Shown here one piece after another: positions 1 through 8,338 of a DNA stretch of 64,000 bases. Every line of letters begins with the position of its first letter. The first letter of the stretch is position 1. Source of the DNA: Anaerolineae bacterium. GTDB taxonomy: Bacteria > Chloroflexota > Anaerolineae > B4-G1 > DUEL01. Position numbers and translations under genes: made by a program. Below the pieces are notes generated by a model, which saw nothing but the letters and a program-made list of their open reading frames with translations, did not search any database and was not told the DNA's origin. The stretch is taken from NCBI GenBank assembly GCA_025060135.1, contig JANXCY010000008.1:1-64000 (forward strand). The letters run 5' to 3'.

Positions 1-171
1 CGCGAAGGCTTTTAAGATAAAGGCTGGCTCAATCCGCCCGGAGCACATCACCCGAATGATGTCCACATTCGGGGGTTGCTCCATCCGGCTCACCCCCGCG
101 TTGTCGGCGGCGGTATACGTGCACCAGTTACAGACAAAAGCGATGATGCGTGGCTCAAACTGCTCGCTCAT
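1..171 (-). CDS. mvhD: MvhD-like hydrogenase iron-sulfur subunit (partial)
   Basis: Only the first 57 codons are in the window; the gene runs off the left edge. The translation ([20 protein letters not shown], then RVMCSGRI further on) matches the start of the MvhD/FlpD family, a small [2Fe-2S] protein that passes electrons between a hydrogenase or formate dehydrogenase and HdrA. The ATG at 171 follows a GGGAGGA ribosome site. It lies 65 bp downstream of hdrA on the same strand, so HdrA and MvhD are probably co-transcribed. This is the usual partner arrangement in flavin-based electron-bifurcating complexes. The ORF track misses it because it is truncated. The family call is firm for the visible part. 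Confidence 0.85.
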   Translation of the reverse strand, partial: MSEQFEPRIIAFVCNWCTYTAADNAGVSRMEQPPNVDIIRVMCSGRIEPAFILKAFA

Positions 172-195
172 AGTGTCCTCCCAGGTCAACGGAGC

Positions 196-230
196 ACGCA
201 ATACGGAGTACGGAGTACTGCGTATTGCGT
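196..230. repeat. Inverted repeat in the mvhD-hdrA gap
   Basis: Perfect 10-bp arms ACGCAATACG (196-205) and CGTATTGCGT (221-230) flank a 15-base loop that itself contains GAGTACGGAGTACT. Similar strings (TGCGTGCTCCGTATTGCGT) occur near 51.42 kb, so this belongs to a dispersed repeat family rather than being a gene-specific terminator. No T-run follows on either strand. Confidence 0.7.
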
Positions 231-236
231 ATTCCG

Positions 237-2219
237 TTACACAACTCCTACGGGTACGCCCAGCAGCGCCTCCAGTTCTGCCAGAATCTGGCGGTCGGCG
301 AAGTGGCGGGCGGTGATGGCTTCGGCCGGGCAGGCCGCGACGCACGTGCCGCACCCCTTGCAGAGCGCCTCGTTCACCCGGGCCACTCGCGCCGCCTCGT
401 CAAAGGAGATGGCGCTGTATGGGCATAGGGTGATGCAGGTCTTGCAGCCGGAGCAGAGAAGTTCGTCCACAACCGCCGTCGTCGGGGAAATGACCACCTC
501 ACCCCGGCTCAGCAGGGCCAGCACCTCCGAGGCGGCGGCCCCGGCGTGGGCGACCGTATCCGGCACGTCTTTGGGGGCCTGGCAGGCGCCGGCCAGGAAG
601 ACGCCGTCGGTGTTGGTGTGGAAGGGCCGGAGTTTGGGGTGGGCCTCCTGGAAGAAGCCATTGGCGCTCCGGCTGATGCCGAAGAGCGTCGCCACCCGGT
701 CCGAGTCGCGCGGGGCCTCCATGGCCGTCTCCAAGACAACCATGTCCACGTCGATCTGGACGGGGATGCCCAGGTTGGTGTTCTCGGCCTTCACCTGGAG
801 ACGCCCGTCATCCAGAACGACGACCTCCGCGCCGCGCCCCCGGACGAAGTAGACGCCCTCCCGCTGGACCCGCTCGTAGAACTCCTCGTAGTCCTTTCCG
901 AAGGCGCGGATGTCCATATAGAACTCAAAGACCTCCGCGCCCGTCTTCTCCCGGACCAGGTGAGCATGCTTGAGCGCGTACATACAGCAGACGCGGGAGC
1001 AGTAGCGGTTGGCGTTCTCGTCCCGGCTTCCGACGCAGTGGATGATCGCCACCCGGCGGGGCTTTTCGCCTTTGGACGTGAGAATCTGGCCCTGGGTGGG
1101 GCCGGTGGCGCTGGAGAGCCGCTCAAACTGCAGGCCGTCTATGATGTCCGGGGATTTGCCGTAGGAGAAGGCGGGGAGACGGCGGGGGTCAAACATCTCA
1201 AAGCCGGTAGCGACGACGATGGCCCCCACGTTCAGTGCTACGATTTGCTCCTTCTGAGTAAAGTCAATCGCTTTGGTGGGGCAGGCCTCCGCGCACGCCT
1301 GGGTACACTTGCCCCGGGTCAGGTAGAGGCAGGCCTGGTCGTCAATGACCGCCTTCAGCGGCACCGCCTGACCGTTCATCGGGATGTAGGCGGCCCGACG
1401 GCGGCTCAGGCCGGCGTCGTACTCATTGGGGACGCCCCGCTTGAAGACGCAGGCTTCGGCGCAGGCCCCGCAGCCGGTGCAGAGGTCCATATTGACATAG
1501 CGGGGGCGCTGGCGCACCTTGACCTGGAAATGACCGACGTAACCGGAGACTTCTATGACCTCGCTGTAGGTCAGAAGGGTGATGTTGGGATGCCGACCGG
1601 CATCCATCATCTTGGGGCCGAGAATTCAGGTACTACAGTCTAATGTGGGGAAGGTCTTATCCAGTTGAGCCATATGCCCGCCGATGGACGGCTGCCGCTC
1701 CACCAGATAGACCTGGTAGCCGGCCTCGGCGATGGTGAGGGCGGCCTGGATGCCCGCGACGCCACCCCCGACGACCAGCGCGGCCGGGGTCACGCTCTCC
1801 TGGCGGGGGAAGAGGGGCTCGTGGTAGTTCACCCGGGCGACGGCAGCCCGGACCAGCCGCTTCGCCTTCTCCGTTGCAGCGACGGGGTCCTCCACCACCC
1901 AGGAGACGTGCTCGCGGATATTGGCCATCTGGAAGTAGTACGGGTTGAGCCCGGCCGAGGCCAGGACGTTCTGGAAAGTGGGTTCATGCATCCGGGGACT
2001 GCATGAGGCCACCACGACGCGGGTCAGGCCCAGTTCCCGGATGTCCTGCCGGATCATCTCCTGGCCGGACTCAGAGCAGGTGTACTTATGGGGGCGGGCG
2101 ACGACGACGTTGGGCAGCGTGCTGGCGTACTGTACCACCTCGTCCACGTTCACCGTCGCCGCGATGTTGAGCCCGCAGTGGCAGATATAGACGCCGATTC
2201 GGGGCGTTTCATCCATCAT
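237..2219 (-). CDS. hdrA: HdrA, selenocysteine-containing heterodisulfide reductase subunit A
   Basis: The track splits this gene into two same-frame ORFs (1626-2474 and 237-1610) separated by a TGA at 1626-1628. Read through, it gives a 660-residue HdrA, a normal length. The N-terminal part has the ICHCGLNI and [13 protein letters not shown] cysteine motifs and a FAD Rossmann motif ([12 protein letters not shown]). The TGA falls in [14 protein letters not shown], where most HdrA proteins have cysteine. The C-terminal part carries four cysteine-rich Fe-S motifs ([48 protein letters not shown]). HdrA is the FAD subunit that bifurcates electrons. The start at ATG 2219 follows GGAGG by 6 nt; the longer track ORF reads through repeat DNA. 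Seen: in-frame TGA plus downstream hairpin. Known: Sec-containing HdrA occurs in methanococci and some sulfate reducers. Inferred: Sec insertion here. Confidence 0.9.
1588..1605 (-). promoter_or_regulatory. Candidate bacterial SECIS hairpin of hdrA
   Basis: On the minus strand, 20 nt after the in-frame TGA, GGATGCC-GGTC-GGCATCC forms a perfect 7-bp stem with a four-base loop containing GGU. The loop starts 27 nt after the UGA, within the spacing expected for bacterial SECIS elements, which need a short apical loop with an early G. It lies within coding sequence, as bacterial SECIS elements do. Confidence 0.8.
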
Positions 2220-2289
2220 TCGGAACCTCCAATATCGCTGCCAACATAAAGCGTCTGAAACTCTGCTTGCAGTCGGGCCCGGAGCGTAA

Positions 2290-2377
2290 TGGAGTGCCGC
2301 CTGGGCCATCGGAACGCTACTCCGCTTCGCTCCGTGGCTGACGACGAACCGCCGCTCCACGGAACACGGAATACGCA
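2290..2377. repeat. Dispersed repeat fragment between hdr genes
   Basis: This gap holds GAACGCTACTCCGCTTCGCT and CGCTCCACGGAACACGG, which resemble the GCGGCACGGAGCGGAGCGAAG family near 51.45 kb and 47.75 kb. No gene or terminator is evident. Confidence 0.45.
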
Positions 2378-3562
2378 CTACTTCTCCATCGCCTGCCAGA
2401 CCAGTTCGCAGACATCCAGTACCCGGACGCGCGTTTTGGTCTTGCGGGCGGCCTGGAGGAGGGTGCGCTTGCACTGTTGGCAGGAAGAGATGATGGCCTC
2501 AGCGCCGGTGGAGAGGGCCTCCCGCAGCCGCTGGATGGAGACGTGCTCCACCGCATCCGGCTCCGTCATCGCCACATCCCCTCCGCCGCCGCAGCAGACG
2601 GCGTTTTCCATTGCGTGGGGCATCTCCCGGAGTTGCATCCCGGGGATGCTGCGGATGACCGTCCGGGGTGGCTCGTAGACGCCGCTCTTGCGGCCCAGGT
2701 CGCAGGGATCGTGGTAGGTAACCGTCCAGGCCAGTTCGGTCATCCGGATGCGGCCCTCCTGAATCATCCGGGCCAGGAATTCGGACGCGTGCATCACCTC
2801 AAAACCGAAGGAATCCCCCACCAGTTCCGGGTAAAGGTGGTGCCAGGTGTAGTAGCAGGACGAGCAGGTCGCCACCAGGACCTTCGGGCCGACGGAGCGG
2901 ACCTTCTCCACGTTGTGCCGGGCCAGTTCAGCGATGTCGTCCTTGAACCCGGCGCCGTAGAGGGGATAGCCACAGCACCATTCCTCACTGCCCAGAAGAG
3001 TGTAGGAAATCTGGGCCTGTTCCAGAATCTGGACCAGCGACTGGGGGATGCTGTAGGCCATCGGATAGAGCGCGGAGACACACCCGGTATAGAGGAGCAC
3101 CTCCGCAGGCTCCTGGACCCGTTCCGCCACTCCTTCTAACCCCTGACTCCAGATGAGGCGGGTCTGGTTATCTTCATTAAGAATGTTGCGCGTGGCCTGG
3201 ACGGCCTGGCGCATCGCCTGGAGCGTCTGGGGGACGGTGTAGCCGTTGGCGACGGCCCACTCCCGCAGACGGCGCATCGTGGTACTGGTCAGAATCCCGC
3301 GCGGGCAGCGGGCGGAGCAGGCGTAACACTGCGTGCAGAGCCAGAAGGTGCGGCTGTTCATCACCACATCCCGCAGGCCCAGGCGGACCAGTTCCCACAA
3401 CTGCCGGGGAGAGTAGTCCATCAGGTCCGCCGTGGGGCAGGACGCGCTGCAGGTCCCGCACTGCATACAGGTCAACAGTTTCTCCCAGTCCGGTTCCACC
3501 TGGGCCATAAATTCCCGGTCCAGGTGCTCTTCGGTCAGGGGTGTAGGAAGCGGGGGAGACAT
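2378..3562 (-). CDS. HdrC-HdrB fusion (HdrD-like) heterodisulfide reductase subunit
   Basis: A 394-residue protein whose N-terminal third is HdrC-like, with two [4Fe-4S] motifs (CMQCGTCSASCP and CTQCYACSARCP). The remainder is HdrB-like, with two CCG domains (EEWCCGYPLYGAG ... CSSCYY, and AVCCGGGGDV ... SSCQQCKR). CCG domains carry the active-site cubanes that reduce disulfides. With HdrA 158 bp downstream on the same strand it should form the catalytic arm of an Hdr-type complex; the natural substrate in bacteria is often unknown. ATG 3562 has AAGGAGG 9 nt upstream. The longer ORF start (MLILNSLCLRAF) is translated repeat DNA and is rejected. The reductase-subunit identity is firm; the electron acceptor is open. 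Confidence 0.9.
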   Translation of the reverse strand: MSPPLPTPLTEEHLDREFMAQVEPDWEKLLTCMQCGTCSASCPTADLMDYSPRQLWELVRLGLRDVVMNSRTFWLCTQCYACSARCPRGILTSTTMRRLREWAVANGYTVPQTLQAMRQAVQATRNILNEDNQTRLIWSQGLEGVAERVQEPAEVLLYTGCVSALYPMAYSIPQSLVQILEQAQISYTLLGSEEWCCGYPLYGAGFKDDIAELARHNVEKVRSVGPKVLVATCSSCYYTWHHLYPELVGDSFGFEVMHASEFLARMIQEGRIRMTELAWTVTYHDPCDLGRKSGVYEPPRTVIRSIPGMQLREMPHAMENAVCCGGGGDVAMTEPDAVEHVSIQRLREALSTGAEAIISSCQQCKRTLLQAARKTKTRVRVLDVCELVWQAMEK

Positions 3563-3592
3563 ATCCGTAACCTCCTTGAGTCCATTTTCGAA

Positions 3593-3683
3593 AACCACGA
3601 AGGCGCGAAGACACAAAGAGTTAAGAATTAACAATTAAAAATTAACAACGGAAAGACTTCGTGCCTTTGTGTCTTTGTGGTTA
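3593..3683. repeat. Palindromic dispersed repeat (AACCACGAAG... family)
   Basis: AACCACGAAGGCGCGAAGAC at the left faces TTTGTGTCTTTGTGGTT at the right, around an AT-rich centre (AATTAACAATTAAAAATTAAC). Related CTTCGTGTCTTCGTGG strings recur at about 8.3, 47.48, 50.39 and 58.5 kb. This is an interspersed repeat, not a gene. Confidence 0.75.
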
Positions 3684-3690
3684 AAAACTT

Positions 3691-4068
3691 CTATGAACCA
3701 CCGAGGAAGCGCTTCACGGTTTTCACCAGGACCTCAGGTTGGATGGGTTTGGAGATCCAGGCGTCAATGGGGACGCGCTCCTCGGGAAACTCGCTGGCAT
3801 ACTCGCTGGTAGCGATGGAGGAGACCATCACCAGGGGGATGTCCTTCAGTTGGGGATCCGCTTCCATTTCCCGACTGACGTCTACTCCCTCCAGCGTGGT
3901 GGTCATCATCACATCCAGCAGGACCAGGTCGGGGCGGGTCTTGCGCATCATTTGGAGGGCCTGGTCGCCGCTGCGGGCCTCCATCACGTGATAGCCCTCT
4001 GCCTCCAGTATTCGGCGGCAGATGAGCAGGAAATCCGGATCATCATCTACAACCAGAATCCTGGGCAT
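3691..4068 (-). CDS. Single-domain response regulator (CheY-like)
   Basis: A 125-residue stand-alone receiver domain with no output domain. It has the acidic pair (VVDDDPDF), the phosphoacceptor aspartate in LVLLDVMM and the conserved lysine in ISKPIQPE. It is preceded by GGAGGAAAAAT and ATG 4068. Such proteins act by docking to a partner after phosphorylation. No histidine kinase is adjacent, so its partner is unknown. It lies between lplA and the Hdr genes on the same strand, but a terminator separates it from lplA and a repeat separates it from hdrCB, so it may be transcribed alone. Confidence 0.85.
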   Translation of the reverse strand: MPRILVVDDDPDFLLICRRILEAEGYHVMEARSGDQALQMMRKTRPDLVLLDVMMTTTLEGVDVSREMEADPQLKDIPLVMVSSIATSEYASEFPEERVPIDAWISKPIQPEVLVKTVKRFLGGS

Positions 4069-4132
4069 ATATTTTTCCTCCTCGGCGCACGGGGGTTAAA
4101 CCGGACCCGATTAGGTTTGAGCCATAGGAAAC

Positions 4133-4157
4133 AAAAAGGGGGGCCATTCCCCCCTTT
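4133..4157 (-). terminator. Rho-independent terminator after lplA
   Basis: On the minus strand the stem AAAGGGGGG-aatgg-CCCCCCTTT is followed by a T-rich run (TTTTTGTTT). It sits about 95 bp past the lplA stop and upstream of the receiver gene. Confidence 0.8.
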
Positions 4158-4253
4158 ATATATCCTTAATCACCTGGCGGGCAAGTGACAATTATCCGCC
4201 GGGCGAATGACGTTCATCCTGCCAGAAAACCATCGGGAGTTGTCCGGCTGGGC

Positions 4254-5294
4254 CTATCCGCGCAGAACGGTCGCGAAATCGGTGGGGGTCAGGCCGGGGC
4301 TCTCCACACCATGGTCGGCGTAGAAGCGCGCGATAACGTTTTCCACCTCCTCTACCCGCACACCCACCAGTGCTCGCTCCAGGTCGGCCAACCGTTCGGC
4401 GGGATAGAAAAAGAAGTCGCCGGAGATAGAGAGATCAGCGATGACACCCTCGTGGATTTCCGCGACTGCTCGGATGAGACCGCCCGGGGCCTTGTAGGCC
4501 TTCTGCCAGACCTGGACTCCTGAACGGATGGTGATTTCACGGCCTATCTGCGGTCGGCCCCGGCGGTAGAGCCACTCGCCGCTGAGCATCCGCTGGGCCA
4601 GCCGGTCCGCCTCGGCCTGCCATTCGGGGTCTACGGTCGTCTCCACCTCCAGCGGGCCCAGAATCTCTATGAACTTTCCCGCCAGCAGGCTCCAGAGTTC
4701 CTCGCGCGGGGGCGCCGTGCCCAGTTCCCGTCGGATAGTGGAGAGGTTCTCCTGCAGGGTCTTGTAGACTTTGTCCCGGAACTTCTCATCGGGCACCCGG
4801 AGCACTCGGACCATTGTCTCGTAGTCAAAATCTACGATCAGGTTACCCACGAAGACAACGAAGTCGCCCATTTCCGCCACGCCGTTACCCGAAATCTTGC
4901 GACCGTTGGCGATGATGTCGTTAACCGGTTTGTATTCGGCAGGGATGCCCAGGGCCCGGTAGGCCGCGATGGGAGCCTGAAGGAACTTTCGGTAGAAGGC
5001 GGCTTTGTCCTTTGGGACCAGCGGGTTATCCTTACGGAGAATTAACTGGTAGAAGAGTTGTTCGCCGTCCAGGTAGACCGCGCCGCCGCCCACCTCTCGC
5101 CGGAAAACCGGGATGCCATGCTCCCGGCAGTAATCCAGGTCTACCTCCTGCTCCACGTCCTGGAAGTAGCCGATACAGACGTAGGGGGAGGCCGGAGAGA
5201 GGAGAATCAAGCCCTCCCGTCCGATGCGGGGGAGGGCATGGTAGAGGAGTTGGGAATCGGCCCAAGAGACCCTACCCAGATGGTACAGTTTCAT
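4254..5294 (-). CDS. lplA: Lipoate-protein ligase A family protein
   Basis: A 346-residue BPL/LplA-fold enzyme that attaches lipoate to lysines of 2-oxoacid dehydrogenase or glycine-cleavage carrier domains, using ATP and free lipoate. Diagnostic motifs are FRREVGGGAVYLDGEQLFYQ (lipoyl-AMP pocket) and VNDIIANGRKISGNG with the catalytic lysine. The C-terminal region (about residues 225-346) resembles the accessory domain of ligases. ATG 5294 follows an AGGAGGTCTCT site; the ORF-track start is 34 codons too long and lies in the promoter. It has its own TTGACA/TATAAT promoter. Octanoyltransferase relatives share these motifs, so the substrate (lipoate or octanoate) is not fully certain. It is near the Hdr genes but separated from them by a terminator. 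Confidence 0.88.
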   Translation of the reverse strand: MKLYHLGRVSWADSQLLYHALPRIGREGLILLSPASPYVCIGYFQDVEQEVDLDYCREHGIPVFRREVGGGAVYLDGEQLFYQLILRKDNPLVPKDKAAFYRKFLQAPIAAYRALGIPAEYKPVNDIIANGRKISGNGVAEMGDFVVFVGNLIVDFDYETMVRVLRVPDEKFRDKVYKTLQENLSTIRRELGTAPPREELWSLLAGKFIEILGPLEVETTVDPEWQAEADRLAQRMLSGEWLYRRGRPQIGREITIRSGVQVWQKAYKAPGGLIRAVAEIHEGVIADLSISGDFFFYPAERLADLERALVGVRVEEVENVIARFYADHGVESPGLTPTDFATVLRG

Positions 5295-5395
5295 AGAGAC
5301 CTCCTGGCTAAAGGAAATGCTGCGCTCCTGCCCAGCGCCAATCCGTTCGGGCCAGCAGTGCCCGCACTCTCGTCGGGTTACCGACCACGCCCGCA

Positions 5396-5423
5396 ATTAT
5401 AGCCCACCTCAGCGAAATGTCAA
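5396..5423 (-). promoter_or_regulatory. lplA promoter
   Basis: Minus strand TTGACA (5418-5423), 16 bp, TATAAT (5396-5401): a consensus sigma-70 promoter 100 bp upstream of the lplA ATG. Confidence 0.85.
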
Positions 5424-5443
5424 CAGGTGCTGAAGGTAACCGA

Positions 5444-5472
5444 TTGACACCCCGCTCGTTTCGCGGCATAAT
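5444..5472 (+). promoter_or_regulatory. Promoter for the ctaB-like gene
   Basis: Plus strand TTGACA (5444-5449), 17 bp, CATAAT (5467-5472). It points toward the prenyltransferase gene, but a MITE-like element lies between it and the start codon at 5760. It is divergent from the lplA promoter. Confidence 0.75.
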
Positions 5473-5494
5473 TGAGCCCAGTCTGAGAGGACGT

Positions 5495-5644
5495 AGAGCC
5501 TATCTGAGAATTCAGGTCCTTTAAGGACTTGCGGCGCTGTAGCGCAGGCTGTCAGGCCTGTATCTATCGGAGGCCGTTTCGGGCCACTCATTACAGGCAG
5601 ACAGCCTGGGCTACACGACCTTGGGTGTTTTTCGGATATGCTCT
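5495..5644. mobile_element. MITE-like element, family A copy 1
   Basis: About 150 bp with inverted ends: AGAGCCTATCTGAGAA at the left, and AGAGCATATCCGAAAA as the reverse complement of the right. TA dinucleotides flank both ends. The core holds GTAGCGCAGGCTGTCAGGCC and a matching inverted GGCAGACAGCCTGGGCTAC. There is no coding capacity. Related copies occur at 12.3, 33.4, 39.9, 46.1, 51.9 and 53.0 kb. Confidence 0.75.
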
Positions 5645-5759
5645 TATATAGCGATCGCAGCGCACCCTGCCTGGCCTGGGAGACCCCGCCACATCTCTGG
5701 CAGAAGGCGATGGTTAGCATTTGCAAGACATGCCCTTCAGGTTGAATGAGGGAGAGAAA

Positions 5760-6683
5760 ATGCTTCGGCCCAACGGATCTCTGATGACCGATCGGTCTCT
5801 CCGAAGGGTGGCACTGGCCTCCCAGCGGGCCCAGACGGTCCGGGCCTATCTGGCTCTGACCAAGCCCCTGCAGACGCTGCTCCTGCTGGTAACGGGCGTG
5901 TGTGCCTATGCGCTGAGCCGGCCCGGCGCTGTGGAGGGGGGCGAACTGACGGCGGCCGCGCTGGCCCTGACAGGCGCTATTGCCGGATGTACGGTGCTGA
6001 ACATGGTGCTGGACCGGGACATTGATGCCCGTATGGGCCGGACGGCCCGCCGCCCGCTGCCTGCCGGTCGCGTCAGCCCGCGCGCGGCGCTGATGTTTGG
6101 CCTGGCCCTCTCCATCCCCGGGCTGGCGCTGGCATGGGCCCTTTCCCCCCTTTTTGGCCTCATTGTCTCCCTGGGCTTTGGGATCGACCTGGGAGTCTAT
6201 ACCCTTTGGCTCAAACGCCGGACGCCTTTTTCCATCCTCTGGGGCGGCATCTCCGGCGGCATGCCCGCGCTGGCCGGACGGGCCCTGGCTCTGGGGCGGG
6301 TGGACGAGGTGGGCATTCTCCTGGCCGCCGGGGTTCTCTTGTGGATTCCGGCCCACATTCTGACCCTGGCCACCCACTACGCCCAGGAATACCGCCTGGC
6401 CGGGGTCCCGGTCTGGCCCAACGTGTATGGGCCCAGGGCGACCCGGCGGGTCATCGCCGCCGCAACCCTGATGGATGTGGCGGTCCTGGGGACGGCCGGG
6501 TGGCTCCTGGGCATCCACCCCATAGCCCTGGGGATCCTGCTGGTCTTGGGCGCTGGCCTGACCGGGCTCAGCATCGCTGTCCTGGTCCGGCCCACTCAGC
6601 GGCTGAACTGGGCCCTCTTCAAGTTCGCCAGCCTCTATATGCTGGGCGCTTTCGTTTCCCTGACGCTCGGCACTGTGCTGTAG
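5760..6683 (+). CDS. ctaB: UbiA-family prenyltransferase, protoheme IX farnesyltransferase type
   Basis: A 307-residue polytopic membrane protein with the UbiA aspartate motifs: NMVLDRDIDARMGRTARRPL (about residues 80-105) and a second conserved loop (AHYAQEYRLAGVPVWPNVYG region). The TLWLKRRTPFSILWGGISGG stretch is typical of heme O synthase, which farnesylates heme b for cytochrome oxidase. ATG 5760 is chosen because GAGGGAGAG lies just upstream and the extra 13 residues of the track ORF add nothing conserved. No oxidase genes are adjacent, so another UbiA substrate (menaquinone or chlorophyll-type) cannot be excluded. Transcription from the promoter at 5.45 kb would pass through a MITE-like element. 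Confidence 0.75.
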   Translation: MLRPNGSLMTDRSLRRVALASQRAQTVRAYLALTKPLQTLLLLVTGVCAYALSRPGAVEGGELTAAALALTGAIAGCTVLNMVLDRDIDARMGRTARRPLPAGRVSPRAALMFGLALSIPGLALAWALSPLFGLIVSLGFGIDLGVYTLWLKRRTPFSILWGGISGGMPALAGRALALGRVDEVGILLAAGVLLWIPAHILTLATHYAQEYRLAGVPVWPNVYGPRATRRVIAAATLMDVAVLGTAGWLLGIHPIALGILLVLGAGLTGLSIAVLVRPTQRLNWALFKFASLYMLGAFVSLTLGTVL

Positions 6684-6811
6684 AATGCACCCTGCGCATC
6701 CACCCCGAAGCGTTCATCCCGAAGACACCAAGACACTGGTGAGTTTCATAAAATCGTGCCGGGCAAAAGTCCTGAAAATTCGTGCCTCCCTCCCCCTGGG
6801 GAGTGTGAATT
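6684..6811. other. Short intergenic spacer
   Basis: 128 bp containing CGAAGACACCAAGACACTGG, a degenerate member of the dispersed CGAAGACACGAAG family, and a GGGGAG stretch that can serve as ribosome site for sfsA. No promoter is convincing. Confidence 0.4.
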
Positions 6812-7555
6812 TTGAGTTCGTTCGGGCATATGAGGCTTCCGCCGACGCTTGAGGGCCGCTTTTTGGCACGGGAGAACCGCTTCCGCGTCCGGGTGGAGGT
6901 GGATGACCGTGTCGTACCGGCCCACCTGCCCAATTCGGGTCGTCTGTCGGAACTGCTGACACCGGGGCGGCCGTGCCGACTGGTCCCGCATCCCGAACCC
7001 CGTCGCCGCACCCCGCTGGACCTGCTGCTGGTGGAGCATGCCGGGGTCCTGGTTTCAGTGGATGCCCGGTTGCCCGGGCCCCTCTTTGCCGAGGCAGTGG
7101 CCGAGGGGCGATTGCTCCCGTTTGCCCGCTTCGCGCGGGTGGAACGGGAGGTCCGCTGCGGAGAGAGCCGCCTGGATTTCCGACTGGACGGCCCGGGTGG
7201 CTCGCTGTGGGTGGAGACCAAATCCGTTACGCTGGTAGAGGACGGAGTGGCGCTCTTTCCGGATGCGCCCACCCTTCGGGGCCAGCGGCATCTCCGGCAG
7301 TTGGCTCTGCTGGCGGAGCAAGGGGAGCGGGCCGCTATCGTCTTCGTCATCCAGCGGCCGGATGCGGAGGCCTTCATGCCCCATGTCTGGGCCGACCCGG
7401 CCTTTGCGGCGGCGCTGGTAGAGGCGGCTCGCGTCGGGGTGGAGGTCTATGCCTTCCGCTGCGAGGTCCGACCGGAGGAAATCCGCATTGGAGCGGCCGT
7501 GTCGGTCCGTCTCCCCTTCACGTCTCCAGCCCCAGCCGCTGGTCCCGCATGCTGA
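6812..7555 (+). CDS. sfsA: SfsA homolog (sugar fermentation stimulation protein family)
   Basis: A 247-residue protein matching SfsA throughout: [17 protein letters not shown] at the N-terminus, [28 protein letters not shown], then the nuclease-like core DFRLD ... [20 protein letters not shown] and the QRHLRQL segment. The ETK-type residues suggest a metal-dependent nuclease fold. Its in vivo role is poorly defined despite the historic name. A TTG at 6812 has GGGGAG at suitable spacing; an ATG at 6830 is the alternative and gives the more typical N-terminus. Its last 38 bp overlap the convergent radC 3' end. Confidence 0.9.
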   Translation: MSSFGHMRLPPTLEGRFLARENRFRVRVEVDDRVVPAHLPNSGRLSELLTPGRPCRLVPHPEPRRRTPLDLLLVEHAGVLVSVDARLPGPLFAEAVAEGRLLPFARFARVEREVRCGESRLDFRLDGPGGSLWVETKSVTLVEDGVALFPDAPTLRGQRHLRQLALLAEQGERAAIVFVIQRPDAEAFMPHVWADPAFAAALVEAARVGVEVYAFRCEVRPEEIRIGAAVSVRLPFTSPAPAAGPAC

Positions 7556-8231
7556 CCCACCGATACTGGCCGATGACCAGATGGTCCAGTACCTCAATCC
7601 CCAGCAGCCGCCCGGCTTCCACCAGTTGCCGGGTAACAGCGATGTCGTCCGGGGAGGGGGTGGGGTCACCCGAGGGGTGGTTGTGGGCCACAACGATGGC
7701 GGCGCAGTTGCGCCGAATAGCCTCCCGAAAGACTTCGCCCACCCGAATCTGGGTGAGCGTCAGGTTGCCCCGATAGAGGGTCTGGATGCCCAGCACCCGG
7801 TAGCGGGCATCCAGAAAGAGGATACAGAAATGCTCCTGCTCCAGGTGGCCGATTTCGGCCATCAGCAGCGCGGCGGCATCTGCCGGGGTGTAGAGGGTGG
7901 GCCGCTCCTCCGGCGCGGCCAGGGCCATGCGTCGCCCCAGTTCCAGCGCGGCCTGGAGTTGGGCCGCCTTGGCCAGCCCCATCCCCCGCTCGGCCACCAG
8001 TTCGGAGAAACTGGCCCGTGCCAGCCCCGCCAGCCCTCCGTAGCGGGCCATGAGACGAGTTGCCACGTCCAGTGCGCTCTCCCCGCCTACTCCGGTACGC
8101 AGGATAATCGCCAGCAACTCGGCCGTGGAGAGGGCCCCCGGGCCCAGTCGGGCCAGCCGCTCTCGGGGCCGCTCGGCTGTCGGCAACTCCTTGATGGTCG
8201 GACGGTACGTCCCTTCCTCTCGTTCGCCCAT
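7518..8231 (-). CDS. radC: RadC-family JAB-domain protein
   Basis: A 237-residue protein with an N-terminal helix-hairpin-helix region ([20 protein letters not shown]) and a C-terminal JAB/MPN metalloprotease-like domain with an intact JAMM motif ([17 protein letters not shown]). The name implies DNA repair, but evidence in other species is weak and the biochemical role is unsettled. ATG 8231 is preceded by GGAG. The extra 94 residues of the track ORF come from repeat DNA and are excluded. It converges on sfsA with a 38-bp overlap. Confidence 0.9.
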   Translation of the reverse strand: MGEREEGTYRPTIKELPTAERPRERLARLGPGALSTAELLAIILRTGVGGESALDVATRLMARYGGLAGLARASFSELVAERGMGLAKAAQLQAALELGRRMALAAPEERPTLYTPADAAALLMAEIGHLEQEHFCILFLDARYRVLGIQTLYRGNLTLTQIRVGEVFREAIRRNCAAIVVAHNHPSGDPTPSPDDIAVTRQLVEAGRLLGIEVLDHLVIGQYRWVSMRDQRLGLET

Positions 8232-8282
8232 CGTGCTCCAATCCGGGTATACCCTAAAGACGCCAGACGCGAGGTGGATCTT

Positions 8283-8338
8283 CCGTTGGTTAGTTTTTCT
8301 TCGTGTCTTCGTGTCTTCGTGGCGATTCGTCTTTCGGC
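8283..8338. repeat. CTTCGTGTCTTCGTGG dispersed repeat
   Basis: TTCTTCGTGTCTTCGTGTCTTCGTGG is a member of the same family as 3593-3683. It overlaps the last codons of the YkoP-like gene, so its tail (RRHEDTKKN) is repeat-encoded. Confidence 0.7.

Noticed and set aside
5409-6518. 369-codon minus-strand ORF opposite the ctaB-like gene
   Set aside because: Antisense shadow with Gln/Gly/Pro-rich composition; the plus strand encodes a clear UbiA protein.
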